A stretch of 64,000 nt of DNA from Peribacillus saganii (GTDB lineage Bacteria > Bacillota > Bacilli > Bacillales > DSM-1321), in assembly GCF_003429095.1 (NCBI RefSeq), contig NZ_QVTE01000046.1, positions 1-64,000 on the forward strand, written 5' to 3'. Position numbers and translations under genes: made by a program. Under the pieces are notes generated by a model. That model was not told the DNA's origin. It ran no database searches and saw nothing but the letters and a program-made list of their open reading frames with translations. Shown piece after piece: positions 54,058-63,337 of this stretch. Every line of letters starts with the position of its first letter. Positions within the stretch are counted from its first letter, which is position 1.

Positions 54058-55185
54058 ATGATTAAGAGGAAAAAAGTAACACATATTATCACTGGATTAA
54101 ATGGTGGCGGAGCTGAATCGATGCTTTTTAAAATATTGGAGAATACCAATAGAGAAAAATTTGATGTACAGGTAATTTCAATGTTACACAAAGGAGTCTA
54201 TGGAGATAAAATCGAGAAGGATTTATCTATTCCAGTATATACTCTAAATATAAAAAAACAAAAAAATATATTATCGAAAATTTATCAGTGTATGAAAATG
54301 TGCTCAGATACTGATATTATTCAGGGATGGATGTATCATGCGAACTTACTTTCATTCTTGATTGGTAAACTATTAAAGAAGAAAATTATTTGGGGGTTGC
54401 ACCATAGTAATTTATCTAGGGATAAAAATAAATTAACTACTATATTTATAGCAAAACAATGTGGAAATCTTTCTAAATTTGTGGATAGAGTAATTTCTTG
54501 TGGTGATATTGTAAAGGAGGTACATTTAAAAATTGGATACGCGAAATTTAATAATATAGTAATTCCAAATGGCTTTAATACAAGCCAGTTCTCGCCCGCT
54601 AATAAATCAGAAAAAGTAAAACGGGAATTTAGGATAGCAAATAATAAGAAGGTTATACTCCATGTTGCAAGATGGGATCCGCTAAAGGATTACGAGAATT
54701 TAATTAAATCAATTGGCATGTTAAAGGGAATGAGAAATGATTTTGAAGTTTTATTAGTAGGAATGGATATAAATTATAGGAATACTGAATTGGTTAATTT
54801 AATAAAGCAAAATGATGTAGAGGATATAGTTCATTTACTTGGAAGAAGAGATGACATTCCTATACTTATGGCCTCTGCTGACTTTTTTGTATTGTCGTCA
54901 GCGGGAGAAGGATTTCCAAATGTTATTGGTGAAGCAATGGCTAGTGGCACCTTTTGCTTAGTTACAGATACAGGTGATTGTGCAAGCATGGTAGGAAAGT
55001 ATGGGAGAGTTGTTCCAACTCAAGACTCTGAAGCTTTTGCAAATGCTTTAAATCAATTACTTAGTATGGATGTTTATCAATACAATGTAGAGGTATTAGG
55101 AGCAAGGGATAGAGTAATAAAAAATTATGATATTCTAAATGTAGTGAAGAAATATGAGGAATTATATAATAATCTGGTAGACTAA
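54058..55185 (+). CDS. Glycosyltransferase family 4 (GT-B)
   Basis: A 375-residue glycosyltransferase. The start KVTHIITGLNGGGAESMLFK is the glycine-rich opening of the GT-B fold. The C-domain has VILHVARWDPLKDYENLIKS (about residues 198-217) and LSSAGEGFPNVIGEAMASGT (about 282-301) with the E-x7-E motif. It resembles transferases of O-antigen and capsule loci; the sugar is unknown. A strong ribosome site, AAGAGGAG, precedes ATG. It is followed by the polymerase gene after 159 A/T-rich bases. Confidence 0.92.
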   Translation: MIKRKKVTHIITGLNGGGAESMLFKILENTNREKFDVQVISMLHKGVYGDKIEKDLSIPVYTLNIKKQKNILSKIYQCMKMCSDTDIIQGWMYHANLLSFLIGKLLKKKIIWGLHHSNLSRDKNKLTTIFIAKQCGNLSKFVDRVISCGDIVKEVHLKIGYAKFNNIVIPNGFNTSQFSPANKSEKVKREFRIANNKKVILHVARWDPLKDYENLIKSIGMLKGMRNDFEVLLVGMDINYRNTELVNLIKQNDVEDIVHLLGRRDDIPILMASADFFVLSSAGEGFPNVIGEAMASGTFCLVTDTGDCASMVGKYGRVVPTQDSEAFANALNQLLSMDVYQYNVEVLGARDRVIKNYDILNVVKKYEELYNNLVD

Positions 55186-55344
55186 AAATGTTTTTAGATT
55201 TTTTATCGTTATAAGATAATAATATCTTTAATTAATATATTAGATGCAGATATTAAATCGGTTGTTAAATAAAATAAGAAACTTTATATCCTAAAAGATG
55301 CATGATAATCTATTTGCTAAATTAATAGGTATTGAGGAGATAAA

Positions 55345-56322
55345 ATGTTTAAAGAGCTTTTTGCAAAAAAACAGCATGACACTAATTTAAGGACCAAAAG
55401 AAATATATATTTACTGTTTTCTATTCTTATAGGATTATTGTTAATATTTCCAGAGGATATTACTTGGGCACGTGATAGACTGAGTTATTTAGAATATGCT
55501 AGCTCAAGTTGGACTATTATGCAAAGATATATAAATAGCGGGATATTTTCATTTTTTTCAAATGAACCACTATTTTTAACGATTAATATCATTTTGTCTT
55601 CTTTTTTAGTACCTGAAAATGTTGTTAAATGTATTATTTTCACTTCTACCATAGGTGTTTTATATTCATTAGGGAAAATTACTAAATATAACTTTTTAAT
55701 ATTACTTTTCTTTCTACTGGTACCTCAAGTAGTAAAAAACCATGTTATTCATTTAAGACAAGGATTAGCACTAAGTATTTATCTTCTAGGATTAGTAAGT
55801 AATAAAAAATATGGTGGATTGTTAAGGTGCTTATCAATTTTTATACACACTAGCTTTGTATTTCTAATTTTATTTGAGTTTCTAGAAATTATACTAAAAA
55901 GGGTAAAGTTTACTTTTACAGTAAGAATTCTTTTATCTTCTATTTTTCTAACAATATTTATTCAGGCTATCCCAGTTTTGGCATCGTTATTTGAGGATAG
56001 AAGGGCTCAAGCTTATGATTTTACCATGGCTGAAGGCTCAAGCGGGCTAGGGTTTTTGGCATGGTTATTTGTAGGAAGTTTATTTATACTTGTCACAAAA
56101 AAAGATTATATAAATACAATCACATGCTATGGGATATTATTTTACTTAATGTCGTACTTTCTACTAGATTTTAGTGCAAGAATATTTGAAAATATCATAC
56201 CTTTAATTTTAATAGGGGTATTATCTATTCAAAGTAAATATACAAGGACATTGTTTATAATGTTTTTTATTTTATATAGTTCGTTAATCTGGTATTTAAG
56301 TGGGTTCAGTTTTCTAATTTAA
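55345..56322 (+). CDS. EpsG-family polysaccharide polymerase (Wzy-like)
   Basis: A 325-residue multi-spanning membrane protein with about nine hydrophobic segments. EpsG-family features are the acidic residue-containing loop WARDRLSYLEYA (about residues 45-56), SNEPLFLTINIIL (about 72-84), VIHLRQGLALSIYLLG (about 132-147) and IHTSFVFLILFE (about 163-174). Such proteins join repeat units on the outer face of the membrane. There is only one polymerase candidate in the visible locus. Codon use is very A/T-rich. A good GAGGAG precedes ATG. Confidence 0.85.
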   Translation: MFKELFAKKQHDTNLRTKRNIYLLFSILIGLLLIFPEDITWARDRLSYLEYASSSWTIMQRYINSGIFSFFSNEPLFLTINIILSSFLVPENVVKCIIFTSTIGVLYSLGKITKYNFLILLFFLLVPQVVKNHVIHLRQGLALSIYLLGLVSNKKYGGLLRCLSIFIHTSFVFLILFEFLEIILKRVKFTFTVRILLSSIFLTIFIQAIPVLASLFEDRRAQAYDFTMAEGSSGLGFLAWLFVGSLFILVTKKDYINTITCYGILFYLMSYFLLDFSARIFENIIPLILIGVLSIQSKYTRTLFIMFFILYSSLIWYLSGFSFLI

Positions 56323-56372
56323 TATATATGATAAAAAATATTGTTAACACACATATAAGGAGTTATGGGACG

Positions 56373-57479
56373 TTGCAGAAACTAAAAGTACTACAAATCA
56401 TACCAAGTTTTGGGGTCGGTGGAGCAGAAAAATTAGTATTGGATTATTTAACATACTTCGATAAAAATGAAGTTGAAATAAAGGCAATTTCAATGTACGG
56501 AAATGAAAATACAATATATGATAGTTTCATTAAAGAGAATAAGCTAGATGTAGTTTATTTGGACAAGAAACCAGGACTAGATTTATCCATGGTAATGAAA
56601 ATAGGAAGAATTATTAAGGAATTTAAACCAAATATCATCCATACCCATTTATATACCGTTAAGTATACATTATTTCCTTTCATAATTAATAAAAGAGCAA
56701 GGAAATTTCATACAATTCATAATGAACCAGAAAAGGATGCAAGGGGAATAGATAAGTTCTTTAATAAAATTGCATTTAGGTATTTAAATTGTACTCCAAT
56801 TGCTTTAAGTAATGAACTAGCTGAAAAGGTAAAAGGGTATTACGATATAAAAAATGCAGAAGTGGTAAATAACGGAATAAATCTAGATGAATTTAAAAAT
56901 ATAGAGGCTAGTAAGGAAGAGATACGAGATAAGTTTAATTTACCTCATGATTCCTTTGTTATAGGTCATGTAGGACGCTTTTCTCAGCAAAAAAATCATG
57001 AATTTATTATCGATATATATAAGCGATTCTTTGAACTTGAAAAAAACTCCTATTTAATTTTAGTGGGAGATGGGGAATTAATTGCGCATATTAAACAAAA
57101 AGTTGAAAAATTTGGGTTAAAAGAAAGAGTTAAGTTTTTAGGAGTAAGAAAGGATATTCCTGAAATAGTAAAATGTATTGACGTTTTTTTATTTCCGTCA
57201 CTTCATGAAGGGTTTCCAATAACTCTAATAGAAGCACAGGCGACCGGTGTAAGATGTGTTATATCAAATAAAATTGATAAGAAGGCAATTTTGAGTGAAG
57301 ATACAGTAAGTTTAGGTTTAGACTATCCTATTGAGAATTGGTGTACAGTAATAAAAGATGCTAATAAAAAAGGTTATCCTGTTGACTCACTTAATAGTTA
57401 TGACATAAAAATAATAGTTAAAAAATTAGAGCGTTTATATAGAAAATCAAAATTTAACGCATATGAAATTCAAAAATAA
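56373..57479 (+). CDS. Glycosyltransferase family 4 (GT-B)
   Basis: A 368-residue glycosyltransferase. It opens KVLQIIPSFGVGGAEKLVLD, has IIHTHLYTVKYTLFP and HTIHNEPEKDARG in the N-domain, FVIGHVGRFSQQKNHEFIID at the linker, and SLHEGFPITLIEAQATGVRC, the E-x7-E region, in the C-domain. The start is a TTG at 56373, because AAGGAG lies about 11 bases before it; the ATG at 56328 has no ribosome site and overlaps the end of the polymerase gene region. It would make one of the linkages of the repeat unit. Confidence 0.88.
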   Translation: MQKLKVLQIIPSFGVGGAEKLVLDYLTYFDKNEVEIKAISMYGNENTIYDSFIKENKLDVVYLDKKPGLDLSMVMKIGRIIKEFKPNIIHTHLYTVKYTLFPFIINKRARKFHTIHNEPEKDARGIDKFFNKIAFRYLNCTPIALSNELAEKVKGYYDIKNAEVVNNGINLDEFKNIEASKEEIRDKFNLPHDSFVIGHVGRFSQQKNHEFIIDIYKRFFELEKNSYLILVGDGELIAHIKQKVEKFGLKERVKFLGVRKDIPEIVKCIDVFLFPSLHEGFPITLIEAQATGVRCVISNKIDKKAILSEDTVSLGLDYPIENWCTVIKDANKKGYPVDSLNSYDIKIIVKKLERLYRKSKFNAYEIQK

Positions 57480-57768
57480 TTTTAAAAGAAGTTCTAAAAA
57501 TAAAGTTATTTAATTCTAGCGGGTGAGACAAGAACTGAGTTGTATGTAATTACTAAAAGCGTATTAAAACTCCCTCCCCCTAATTATGCGATAGGTTAAT
57601 AATTTTTAACCCATATTTATGTGTTTTGATGTTAGTAGGGATGCAAAGAGTCTCTCATTGTAGCTGATACAGTCTAAGGGACCCTACATTTATTTATAAA
57701 GCTTTATTTTGTTTAGGATAGTTATATTTGAATATAAAGTATAAAAAGAATCATATACATTAAGTCGG

Positions 57769-57873
57769 GAATTTATTACAGGAGTAGATTTCATAGATGA
57801 TAGTGGTATTTATTTGGTTCTTGTGGATAACATCTTTTATGGGACTTCACTCCCAGATATGCTGAAAATATAA
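57769..57873 (+). pseudogene. Remnant of an rmlA/rfbA-type nucleotidyltransferase gene
   Basis: This 34-codon frame reads EFITGVDFIDDSGIYLVL then VDNIFYGTSLPDMLKI, followed by a stop. It aligns with RmlA, whose equivalent in the intact gene at 63667 reads [19 protein letters not shown]. The catalytic Gly of LGDN is changed to Val and no start or upstream part is present. It lies in the 57480-57897 gap, which has no other recognised content, and points to an ancestral rml gene or a recombination joint here. Confidence 0.65.
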
Positions 57874-57897
57874 AAAGATGTAGAGAGGAGAGCAATA

Positions 57898-58959
57898 TTG
57901 AAATATTTACATGTATTTTCCATTGATGAAAATGAAAAGTTCTCAAATTCATTTATGGAGTTTATAAACAAGAAGTTTGATTCAAGCGATCATTATTTTC
58001 TTTTAACAAATGGTAAAGACTGCGAAATCACAACTCTAAGTCAGACTAATGCAAAGATTTTGCCATATAATATAAAAAGTATTAGGGTATTAACTGATTA
58101 TATTTACAAATCAAAAAAAGTGTTTTTTCATGGTTTAAGTAACAACAAATATATTGATGCTACCCTGTTTTTTCAGCCTTGGATATTAAAAAAATGTAAT
58201 TGGTGTATATGGGGTGGGGATTTATACCTCTATGAATCAAGAGATCAAAATTTTACTTCAATAATCCGTGAAATCCCAAGAAGCTATGTAATAAAAAACA
58301 TAGGTGGCTTGATAACTCATATAAGAGGAGATTATGAACTAGCTAAAAAATGGTATGGGGCTAAAGGTAAATATTATTATTCATTTATGTATATGAGCAA
58401 TCTATTTAAGGAATATAATCTAATTGAAAAAAAAGATGATAGTAAGATTTACATTCAGATTGGTAATTCAGGACTTGATACTAATAATCATATAGAGATC
58501 TTTCATAAGTTAAAAAAGTATAAAGATGAAGCAATAGAAATAATATGTCCGCTTTCATATGCTTATGAATCAAATCCTAGTTATAGAGAAGAGGTCATAA
58601 GAGTTGGTGAAGAAATCTTTGGAGGTAAGTTTAAACCTTTAATGAAGTTTATGCCTTTTAATGAATACATTAATCTGTTATCAAAAGTAGATATTGCCAT
58701 ATTTAATCACAAGAGGCAACAGGCTGTAGGAAACATAACTACTTTACTTGGTTTGGGCAAGAAGGTATACATTAGAAGTGACATTACAACTTGGGGATTT
58801 TGTAAAGAGCATGGGTTGAAAGTTTTTAGTTCAAATAATGATTTTGAAGAACTGTTTGAAAAAATGGATGAAAGCATCAAAAAGAAAAACATTGAAAATA
58901 TTAAAAGTAAGTTTTCGGAAGAGAAGTTAATAGAAGATTTAAATAAAATTTTTTCGTAG
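57898..58959 (+). CDS. WecF-like dTDP-Fuc4NAc transferase (GT56)
   Basis: A 353-residue protein matching the family-56 glycosyltransferase WecF of the enterobacterial common antigen: CIWGGDLYLY (about residues 102-111), YIQIGNSGLDTNNHIE (about 186-201), ICPLSYA (about 215) and IFNHKRQQAVGNITTLLGLG (about 262-281). WecF adds 4-acetamido-4,6-dideoxygalactose (Fuc4NAc) to a lipid-linked chain. The start is TTG at 57898 with GAGAGGAG upstream. Its neighbours (acetyltransferase, aminotransferase, RmlA) can make the donor, which supports the call. It is unusual in a Firmicute, though not unique. Confidence 0.88.
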   Translation: MKYLHVFSIDENEKFSNSFMEFINKKFDSSDHYFLLTNGKDCEITTLSQTNAKILPYNIKSIRVLTDYIYKSKKVFFHGLSNNKYIDATLFFQPWILKKCNWCIWGGDLYLYESRDQNFTSIIREIPRSYVIKNIGGLITHIRGDYELAKKWYGAKGKYYYSFMYMSNLFKEYNLIEKKDDSKIYIQIGNSGLDTNNHIEIFHKLKKYKDEAIEIICPLSYAYESNPSYREEVIRVGEEIFGGKFKPLMKFMPFNEYINLLSKVDIAIFNHKRQQAVGNITTLLGLGKKVYIRSDITTWGFCKEHGLKVFSSNNDFEELFEKMDESIKKKNIENIKSKFSEEKLIEDLNKIFS

Positions 58960-58968
58960 GAGTATTAT

Positions 58969-59625
58969 ATGAAAGTTATTATTTTTGGAGTAGGGGATCT
59001 TGCGAAGCAATTATACCATTATTTAGGTAAAGAGGAAGAATATAGGGTAGAGTATTTTTGCATAAATAAAGAGTTTTTCTCTGATGGCAAGTTTCTAGGT
59101 AAAGAAGTTATTACTTTTGAAGATAGCTTAGAGTCACTATCTACTAAAGAGTATAAATTTTTACTAGGTATAGGTTACAAGAACTTAAGAATGAGAAAAA
59201 GGATTTTTGAAATGATTAAAGGTAAAGGTTTTAATTTTATAAATTATATTAGCCCAAATGCAAAAGTCTATGGTGATATAAGAGGTGAAGGTAACATCAT
59301 CTTACCTAATGTTATTATAGAGCCATTTTCAATCATAAATGATAACAATATAATATGGTCTAATTCAACTATTTGTCATGATAGTGTTATTGGAAATCAC
59401 AATTTTATTGCAGCTAATTCTATAGTTGGGGGCTTTTCCGAAGTAAGAGAGAATAATTTTCTAGGTTTTAATACTACCATCAAAGATAACATTATTGTAG
59501 GAAAAGAAGTATTAATTGGTGCTAGTAGCTTAGTAGTAAAGTCACCAGAAAACTACAGTACTTATTATGGTATACCAGCGAAAAAAATGAGTGAGCATTT
59601 TGAAACCGGTATAGAAATAGTCTAA
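58969..59625 (+). CDS. Sugar O/N-acetyltransferase with PglD-like fold
   Basis: A 218-residue protein with a Rossmann-like N-domain (KVIIFGVGDLAKQLYHYL, residues 2-19) and a left-handed beta-helix made of hexapeptide repeats (about residues 88-205: AKVYGDIRGEGNIILPN, DSVIGNHNFIAANS, VGGFSEVRENNFLGF). This is the PglD/NeuD/EpsM-like group that acetylates the amino group of UDP- or dTDP-4-amino sugars. Its place between the WecF-like gene and the aminotransferase suggests dTDP-Fuc4N as the substrate, but bacillosamine is also possible since no other such enzyme is visible. The catalytic His could be H119 or H128-region; not certain. ATG at 58969 follows GTAGGAG. Confidence 0.85.
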   Translation: MKVIIFGVGDLAKQLYHYLGKEEEYRVEYFCINKEFFSDGKFLGKEVITFEDSLESLSTKEYKFLLGIGYKNLRMRKRIFEMIKGKGFNFINYISPNAKVYGDIRGEGNIILPNVIIEPFSIINDNNIIWSNSTICHDSVIGNHNFIAANSIVGGFSEVRENNFLGFNTTIKDNIIVGKEVLIGASSLVVKSPENYSTYYGIPAKKMSEHFETGIEIV

Positions 59626-59683
59626 TCTCTTGTCAATAATTTAATGATTAATAATAGGGAGTTTTTTGTTTTTTTGAAAGGAA

Positions 59684-60850
59684 GTGTTCAAAATTAAAGG
59701 GTTAGTAATAATAGGCGCAAATGAATTTCAAAAAAAGTTAGTTTTAAAAGCGAATGAATTAGGATATGAGACTCATGTTTTTGCATGGGAGGAGGGAGCG
59801 GTTGCAAAGGAAATAGCTGATTTTTTTTATCCTGTGAGTATAACGGATAAAGAACAAATTCTTAATGATGTTAGATTGATTAATCCTATTGGAATATGTT
59901 CCATAGCCTCTGACTTAGCAATGCCCACAGTTAATTATATTGCAAATAAATTAGGCTTGGTTGCAAATACCTTGGAGTGTACTGAAGTTACAACAAATAA
60001 GTTTGAAATGAGAAAAGCATTAAGCTATAGTAAGTTACCGTGTCCTAAATATCAACTAGTGAAGGAATTTAGTGAAATAGATTTTAGTGTTTTATTCTTC
60101 CCTTTAATAGTAAAACCTATTGATAGATCTGGTAGTAGAGGAATCCGTAGAGTCGATAATATAAATGAAGTTGAAGATGCAATTATGGATGCAAAAAGTG
60201 TGTCCTTCTTAGAAGAAGTTTTAGTTGAAGAGTATATAGATGGAAAAGAATTCAGTGTTGAATATATCACTCAAAATGGGGAACATAAATTTTTGCAAAT
60301 AACAGAAAAATTCACTACCGGCGCCCCTAATTTTATAGAAAAAGGACATCTATCTCCTGCTAGAATTTCAGATAATAAAAAGAAAGAAATAGTCGACATA
60401 GTGGAAAAGTCTTTAGATGCACTAAAAGTTTCGAATGGAGCTTCACATTCTGAGGTGAAAGTAACATCAAATGGAGAAATAAAGATAATTGAGATTGCTG
60501 CAAGAATGGGCGGAGACTATATTGGTTCAGATATGGTCTATATATCGACAGGTTTCGATTTTATAAAAAACATCATAAAAGTAGCTGTTGGAGAAAAGAT
60601 AGATTTGGGTAATTTTGATCAACCAAGGAACATTTCTCTAGTAGGATTTGTATTTAATAGTTACGATAGAGAAAGATTTGAAATGATAAAGGAATTATAC
60701 CCGTACATTATAAAAGAATATGAGATGAAAAAGGATATGAACACCGTTAGTGATAGTTCTTCAAGAAATGGTTACTACATTTTAGAAATTAGTAATACAG
60801 AATTATTATCTGATATTCTAAAACATCTTAATATGGAGGATTTGGCATGA
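59684..60850 (+). CDS. ATP-grasp ligase, third copy
   Basis: A 388-residue ATP-grasp protein. The pre-domain begins LVIIGANEFQKKLVLKANEL. The core has PLIVKPIDRSGSRGIRRV (about residues 144-161), with the glycine-rich loop over ATP, LVEEYIDGKEFSVEYI (about 181-196) and the metal site IIEIAARMGGDYIGSDM (about 267-283). It resembles D-Ala-D-Lys-type or PurK-like sugar-locus ligases. The start is uncertain: the GTG at 59684 touches the AAAGGAA site, and an ATT at 59693 is better spaced. It may acylate the 4-amino group of a sugar with an amino acid. The next gene begins within its last bases (ATGA overlap). Confidence 0.83.
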   Translation: MFKIKGLVIIGANEFQKKLVLKANELGYETHVFAWEEGAVAKEIADFFYPVSITDKEQILNDVRLINPIGICSIASDLAMPTVNYIANKLGLVANTLECTEVTTNKFEMRKALSYSKLPCPKYQLVKEFSEIDFSVLFFPLIVKPIDRSGSRGIRRVDNINEVEDAIMDAKSVSFLEEVLVEEYIDGKEFSVEYITQNGEHKFLQITEKFTTGAPNFIEKGHLSPARISDNKKKEIVDIVEKSLDALKVSNGASHSEVKVTSNGEIKIIEIAARMGGDYIGSDMVYISTGFDFIKNIIKVAVGEKIDLGNFDQPRNISLVGFVFNSYDRERFEMIKELYPYIIKEYEMKKDMNTVSDSSSRNGYYILEISNTELLSDILKHLNMEDLA

Positions 60851-62025
60851 TACCATTTAATGTTCCGCCTTTTGTTGGAAAGGAACTTGTTTATTTAAAA
60901 GAAGCTATTTCTAGTAACAAAAAGATTAGCGGGGATGGAATATTTACTAAAAAATGTAACTTATGGTTTGAGAATTACTTTAATACTCCCAAATCATTAT
61001 TAACAACGTCATGTACTCATGCATTAGAAATGGCTGCCATATTAATTGATATTCAGCCAGGTGATGAAGTAATTGCACCATCATATACATTTGTATCAAC
61101 AGTAAATGCCTTTGTTTTACGTGGGGCAAAAATAGTATTTGTTGATGTTCGTCCAGATACGATGAATATTGATGAGACTTTGATTGAAGACGCTATTACA
61201 GATAAGACAAAGGCGATTGTTCCTGTTCATTACGCAGGTGTTGCTTGTGAAATGGATACGATTATGGAGATTGCTAATCGTCACAACCTATATGTGATTG
61301 AAGATGCTGCACAAGGTGTAATGGCAACATACAAAGGCAAAGCCTTAGGAACGATTGGTGATCTTGGCTGTTTTAGTTTTCATGAGACTAAAAACTATTC
61401 AATGGGTGAAGGGGGAGCGCTTCTTATTCAAAATGAAAAGTTTATGGAGCGAGCTGAAATTATTCGTGAAAAAGGAACAAATCGTAGTAGATTCATTCGA
61501 GGACAAGTAGATAAGTATACTTGGGTAGATATAGGTAGTTCATACCTTCCGAGCGAATTGAATGCAGCGTTTTTATTTGCACAATTGGAGGAAGCTCATA
61601 AGATTAATGATGATCGACTTTATAGTTGGCAAGCTTACTATAATGGATTTAAAGAACTTGAAACTCAAGGATTAATTGAGTTACCGGTTGTTCCGAAAGA
61701 TTGTAAGCACAATGCACATATGTTTTATATTAAATGCCATGATATTGAGGAAAGATCGGAGCTTATTGAATATTTAAAAGAGAATAAGGTACAAACAGTA
61801 TTTCATTATATTCCTCTTCATACGGCCGATGCTGGATTAAAATATGGCAAGTTTTTGGGTGAAGATAAGCATACGACAAGCGAAAGTGAACGTTTATTAA
61901 GATTACCAATGTACTATGGTCTTGACCCTGAATCTGTCCATAAAGTAATATCACATATCAAACAGTTCTTTGAAAGTAAGTATGAAGAATTGAAGAGCAA
62001 TAATAAAAAAGTATATTTGCTATAA
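60847..62025 (+). CDS. WecE/RffA-like dTDP-4-amino-4,6-dideoxygalactose transaminase
   Basis: A 392-residue DegT-family aminotransferase closer to WecE/RffA than to the one at 45106: it opens MIPFNVPPFVGKELVYLKEA, has TTSCTHALEMAAILI, APSYTFVSTVNAFVLRGAK, IEDAAQGVMATYKGK and the catalytic Lys in FSFHETKNYSMGEGG. WecE converts dTDP-4-keto-6-deoxyglucose to dTDP-Fuc4N. The next enzyme in the chain, RmlA, starts at 63667, and RmlB is expected beyond the window. The ATG overlaps the previous stop by four bases after AGGAGG, so translation is coupled. Confidence 0.93.
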   Translation: MIPFNVPPFVGKELVYLKEAISSNKKISGDGIFTKKCNLWFENYFNTPKSLLTTSCTHALEMAAILIDIQPGDEVIAPSYTFVSTVNAFVLRGAKIVFVDVRPDTMNIDETLIEDAITDKTKAIVPVHYAGVACEMDTIMEIANRHNLYVIEDAAQGVMATYKGKALGTIGDLGCFSFHETKNYSMGEGGALLIQNEKFMERAEIIREKGTNRSRFIRGQVDKYTWVDIGSSYLPSELNAAFLFAQLEEAHKINDDRLYSWQAYYNGFKELETQGLIELPVVPKDCKHNAHMFYIKCHDIEERSELIEYLKENKVQTVFHYIPLHTADAGLKYGKFLGEDKHTTSESERLLRLPMYYGLDPESVHKVISHIKQFFESKYEELKSNNKKVYLL

Positions 62026-62041
62026 GATATGAGGAAAAGTA

Positions 62042-63337
62042 GTGAAGAGATTAAAGAGGTTATTAGAAAATAAATTTATAAAAAATATAGTGATAGTTGC
62101 AAGTGGCACTGCTTTTGCTCAAATATTAACCATTGCTATGACTCCAATTATTACAAGAATCTATCTACCAGAGGAATATGGAATCCTATCAGTTTATGGG
62201 TCATTGTTGACTCTCTTGAGTATAGGGGCTTCGCTTGATTATCAAAAGGCCATTCCAATCGCGGAAGATGATTACTCTGCCTACAATTTAATTGCAGGAG
62301 CATTTTTCATTCTTTTCACATTTATTGTAGGGTTATCACTGGTGTTTACATTTTGGGGAGAACAGGTGATGAGTCTATTAAATAGTGAAGCTTTAATTGA
62401 CTATACGTATTTAATTTCTCTTGGCGTTTTATTTGCAGGCGGATATAATATCCTTTTACATTGGTCTTTGCGATCAAAGGACTTTAAGGCAATAACAGGA
62501 ACAAGGGTTACTCAGAGTATTGCATCAAACTTTAGTAAGGTAGGTTTAGGTCTAATCGGTTTAGGGTCTTTGGGGTTGATTATAGGTCAAATTATTGGGC
62601 AAGGTGGAGGAATATTTCGACTTTCATTTCCATTATTAGAGAAGAGGAGAGAGATTATAAAGGATATAAAATGGATAGAAATAAAAAAACTATTCATTCG
62701 ATATATTAAGTTTCCATTATTCTCTGCCCCTAGTAACTATGTTTATACAGCCGGGAGTCAGGCACCAATTATTATTTTAACAATTTTATTTGGTACTACT
62801 ACAGCTGGGTTATATGGTTTGGCAAATTCGATAGTCAGTTTGCCTATTAGTTTACTGGTATCGTCTATTTCAGATGTTTTTTATTCTGAAGTAGCTAGTA
62901 TTGGCAAAAGTAGTCCAAATAAAATAAAATCTTTGCTATTAAAGTTATCTGGTAAACTAGCTTTAATTGGAATAGGTCCTTTAGTAGTGTTTGTTTCATT
63001 TGGTCCTTGGCTATTTAGCTTTGTTTTTGGTCAACATTGGTATGATGCTGGTGTCTATGCTCGTTTATTAGCATTTGTGGCGTATGCACATTTTATAATA
63101 TTACCCGCTGGTCGTATTCTAGAAGTATTAGAGAAGCAAAGTATTGGTTTATTTATGAATGTTTTTGGATTAATCTTAATTATTTTTACCTTTGTTAGTG
63201 CAAGTTTTTTTGGATTTACAGCGCTTCAAACAATTATGCTATATGCTTTAGCTAGTACAGTGAATTATTTGCTTATATTTATTATTGTACAAAAGGTATT
63301 ATCAAAGGAATGTTTGGTTCACACGGAAATTAATTAA
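62042..63337 (+). CDS. Wzx-type polysaccharide flippase
   Basis: A membrane transporter of the MOP superfamily that flips the lipid-linked repeat unit. The 431-residue protein has about twelve hydrophobic segments; the start FIKNIVIVASGTAFAQILTI, MTPIITRIYLPEEYGILSVY (about 36-55) and the final LIFIIVQKVLSKE are typical of O-antigen/teichuronic flippases. The GTG at 62042 follows TGAGGAAAA. The match with an EpsG-like polymerase and GTs completes a Wzx/Wzy-dependent pathway. Confidence 0.92.
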   Translation: MKRLKRLLENKFIKNIVIVASGTAFAQILTIAMTPIITRIYLPEEYGILSVYGSLLTLLSIGASLDYQKAIPIAEDDYSAYNLIAGAFFILFTFIVGLSLVFTFWGEQVMSLLNSEALIDYTYLISLGVLFAGGYNILLHWSLRSKDFKAITGTRVTQSIASNFSKVGLGLIGLGSLGLIIGQIIGQGGGIFRLSFPLLEKRREIIKDIKWIEIKKLFIRYIKFPLFSAPSNYVYTAGSQAPIIILTILFGTTTAGLYGLANSIVSLPISLLVSSISDVFYSEVASIGKSSPNKIKSLLLKLSGKLALIGIGPLVVFVSFGPWLFSFVFGQHWYDAGVYARLLAFVAYAHFIILPAGRILEVLEKQSIGLFMNVFGLILIIFTFVSASFFGFTALQTIMLYALASTVNYLLIFIIVQKVLSKECLVHTEIN

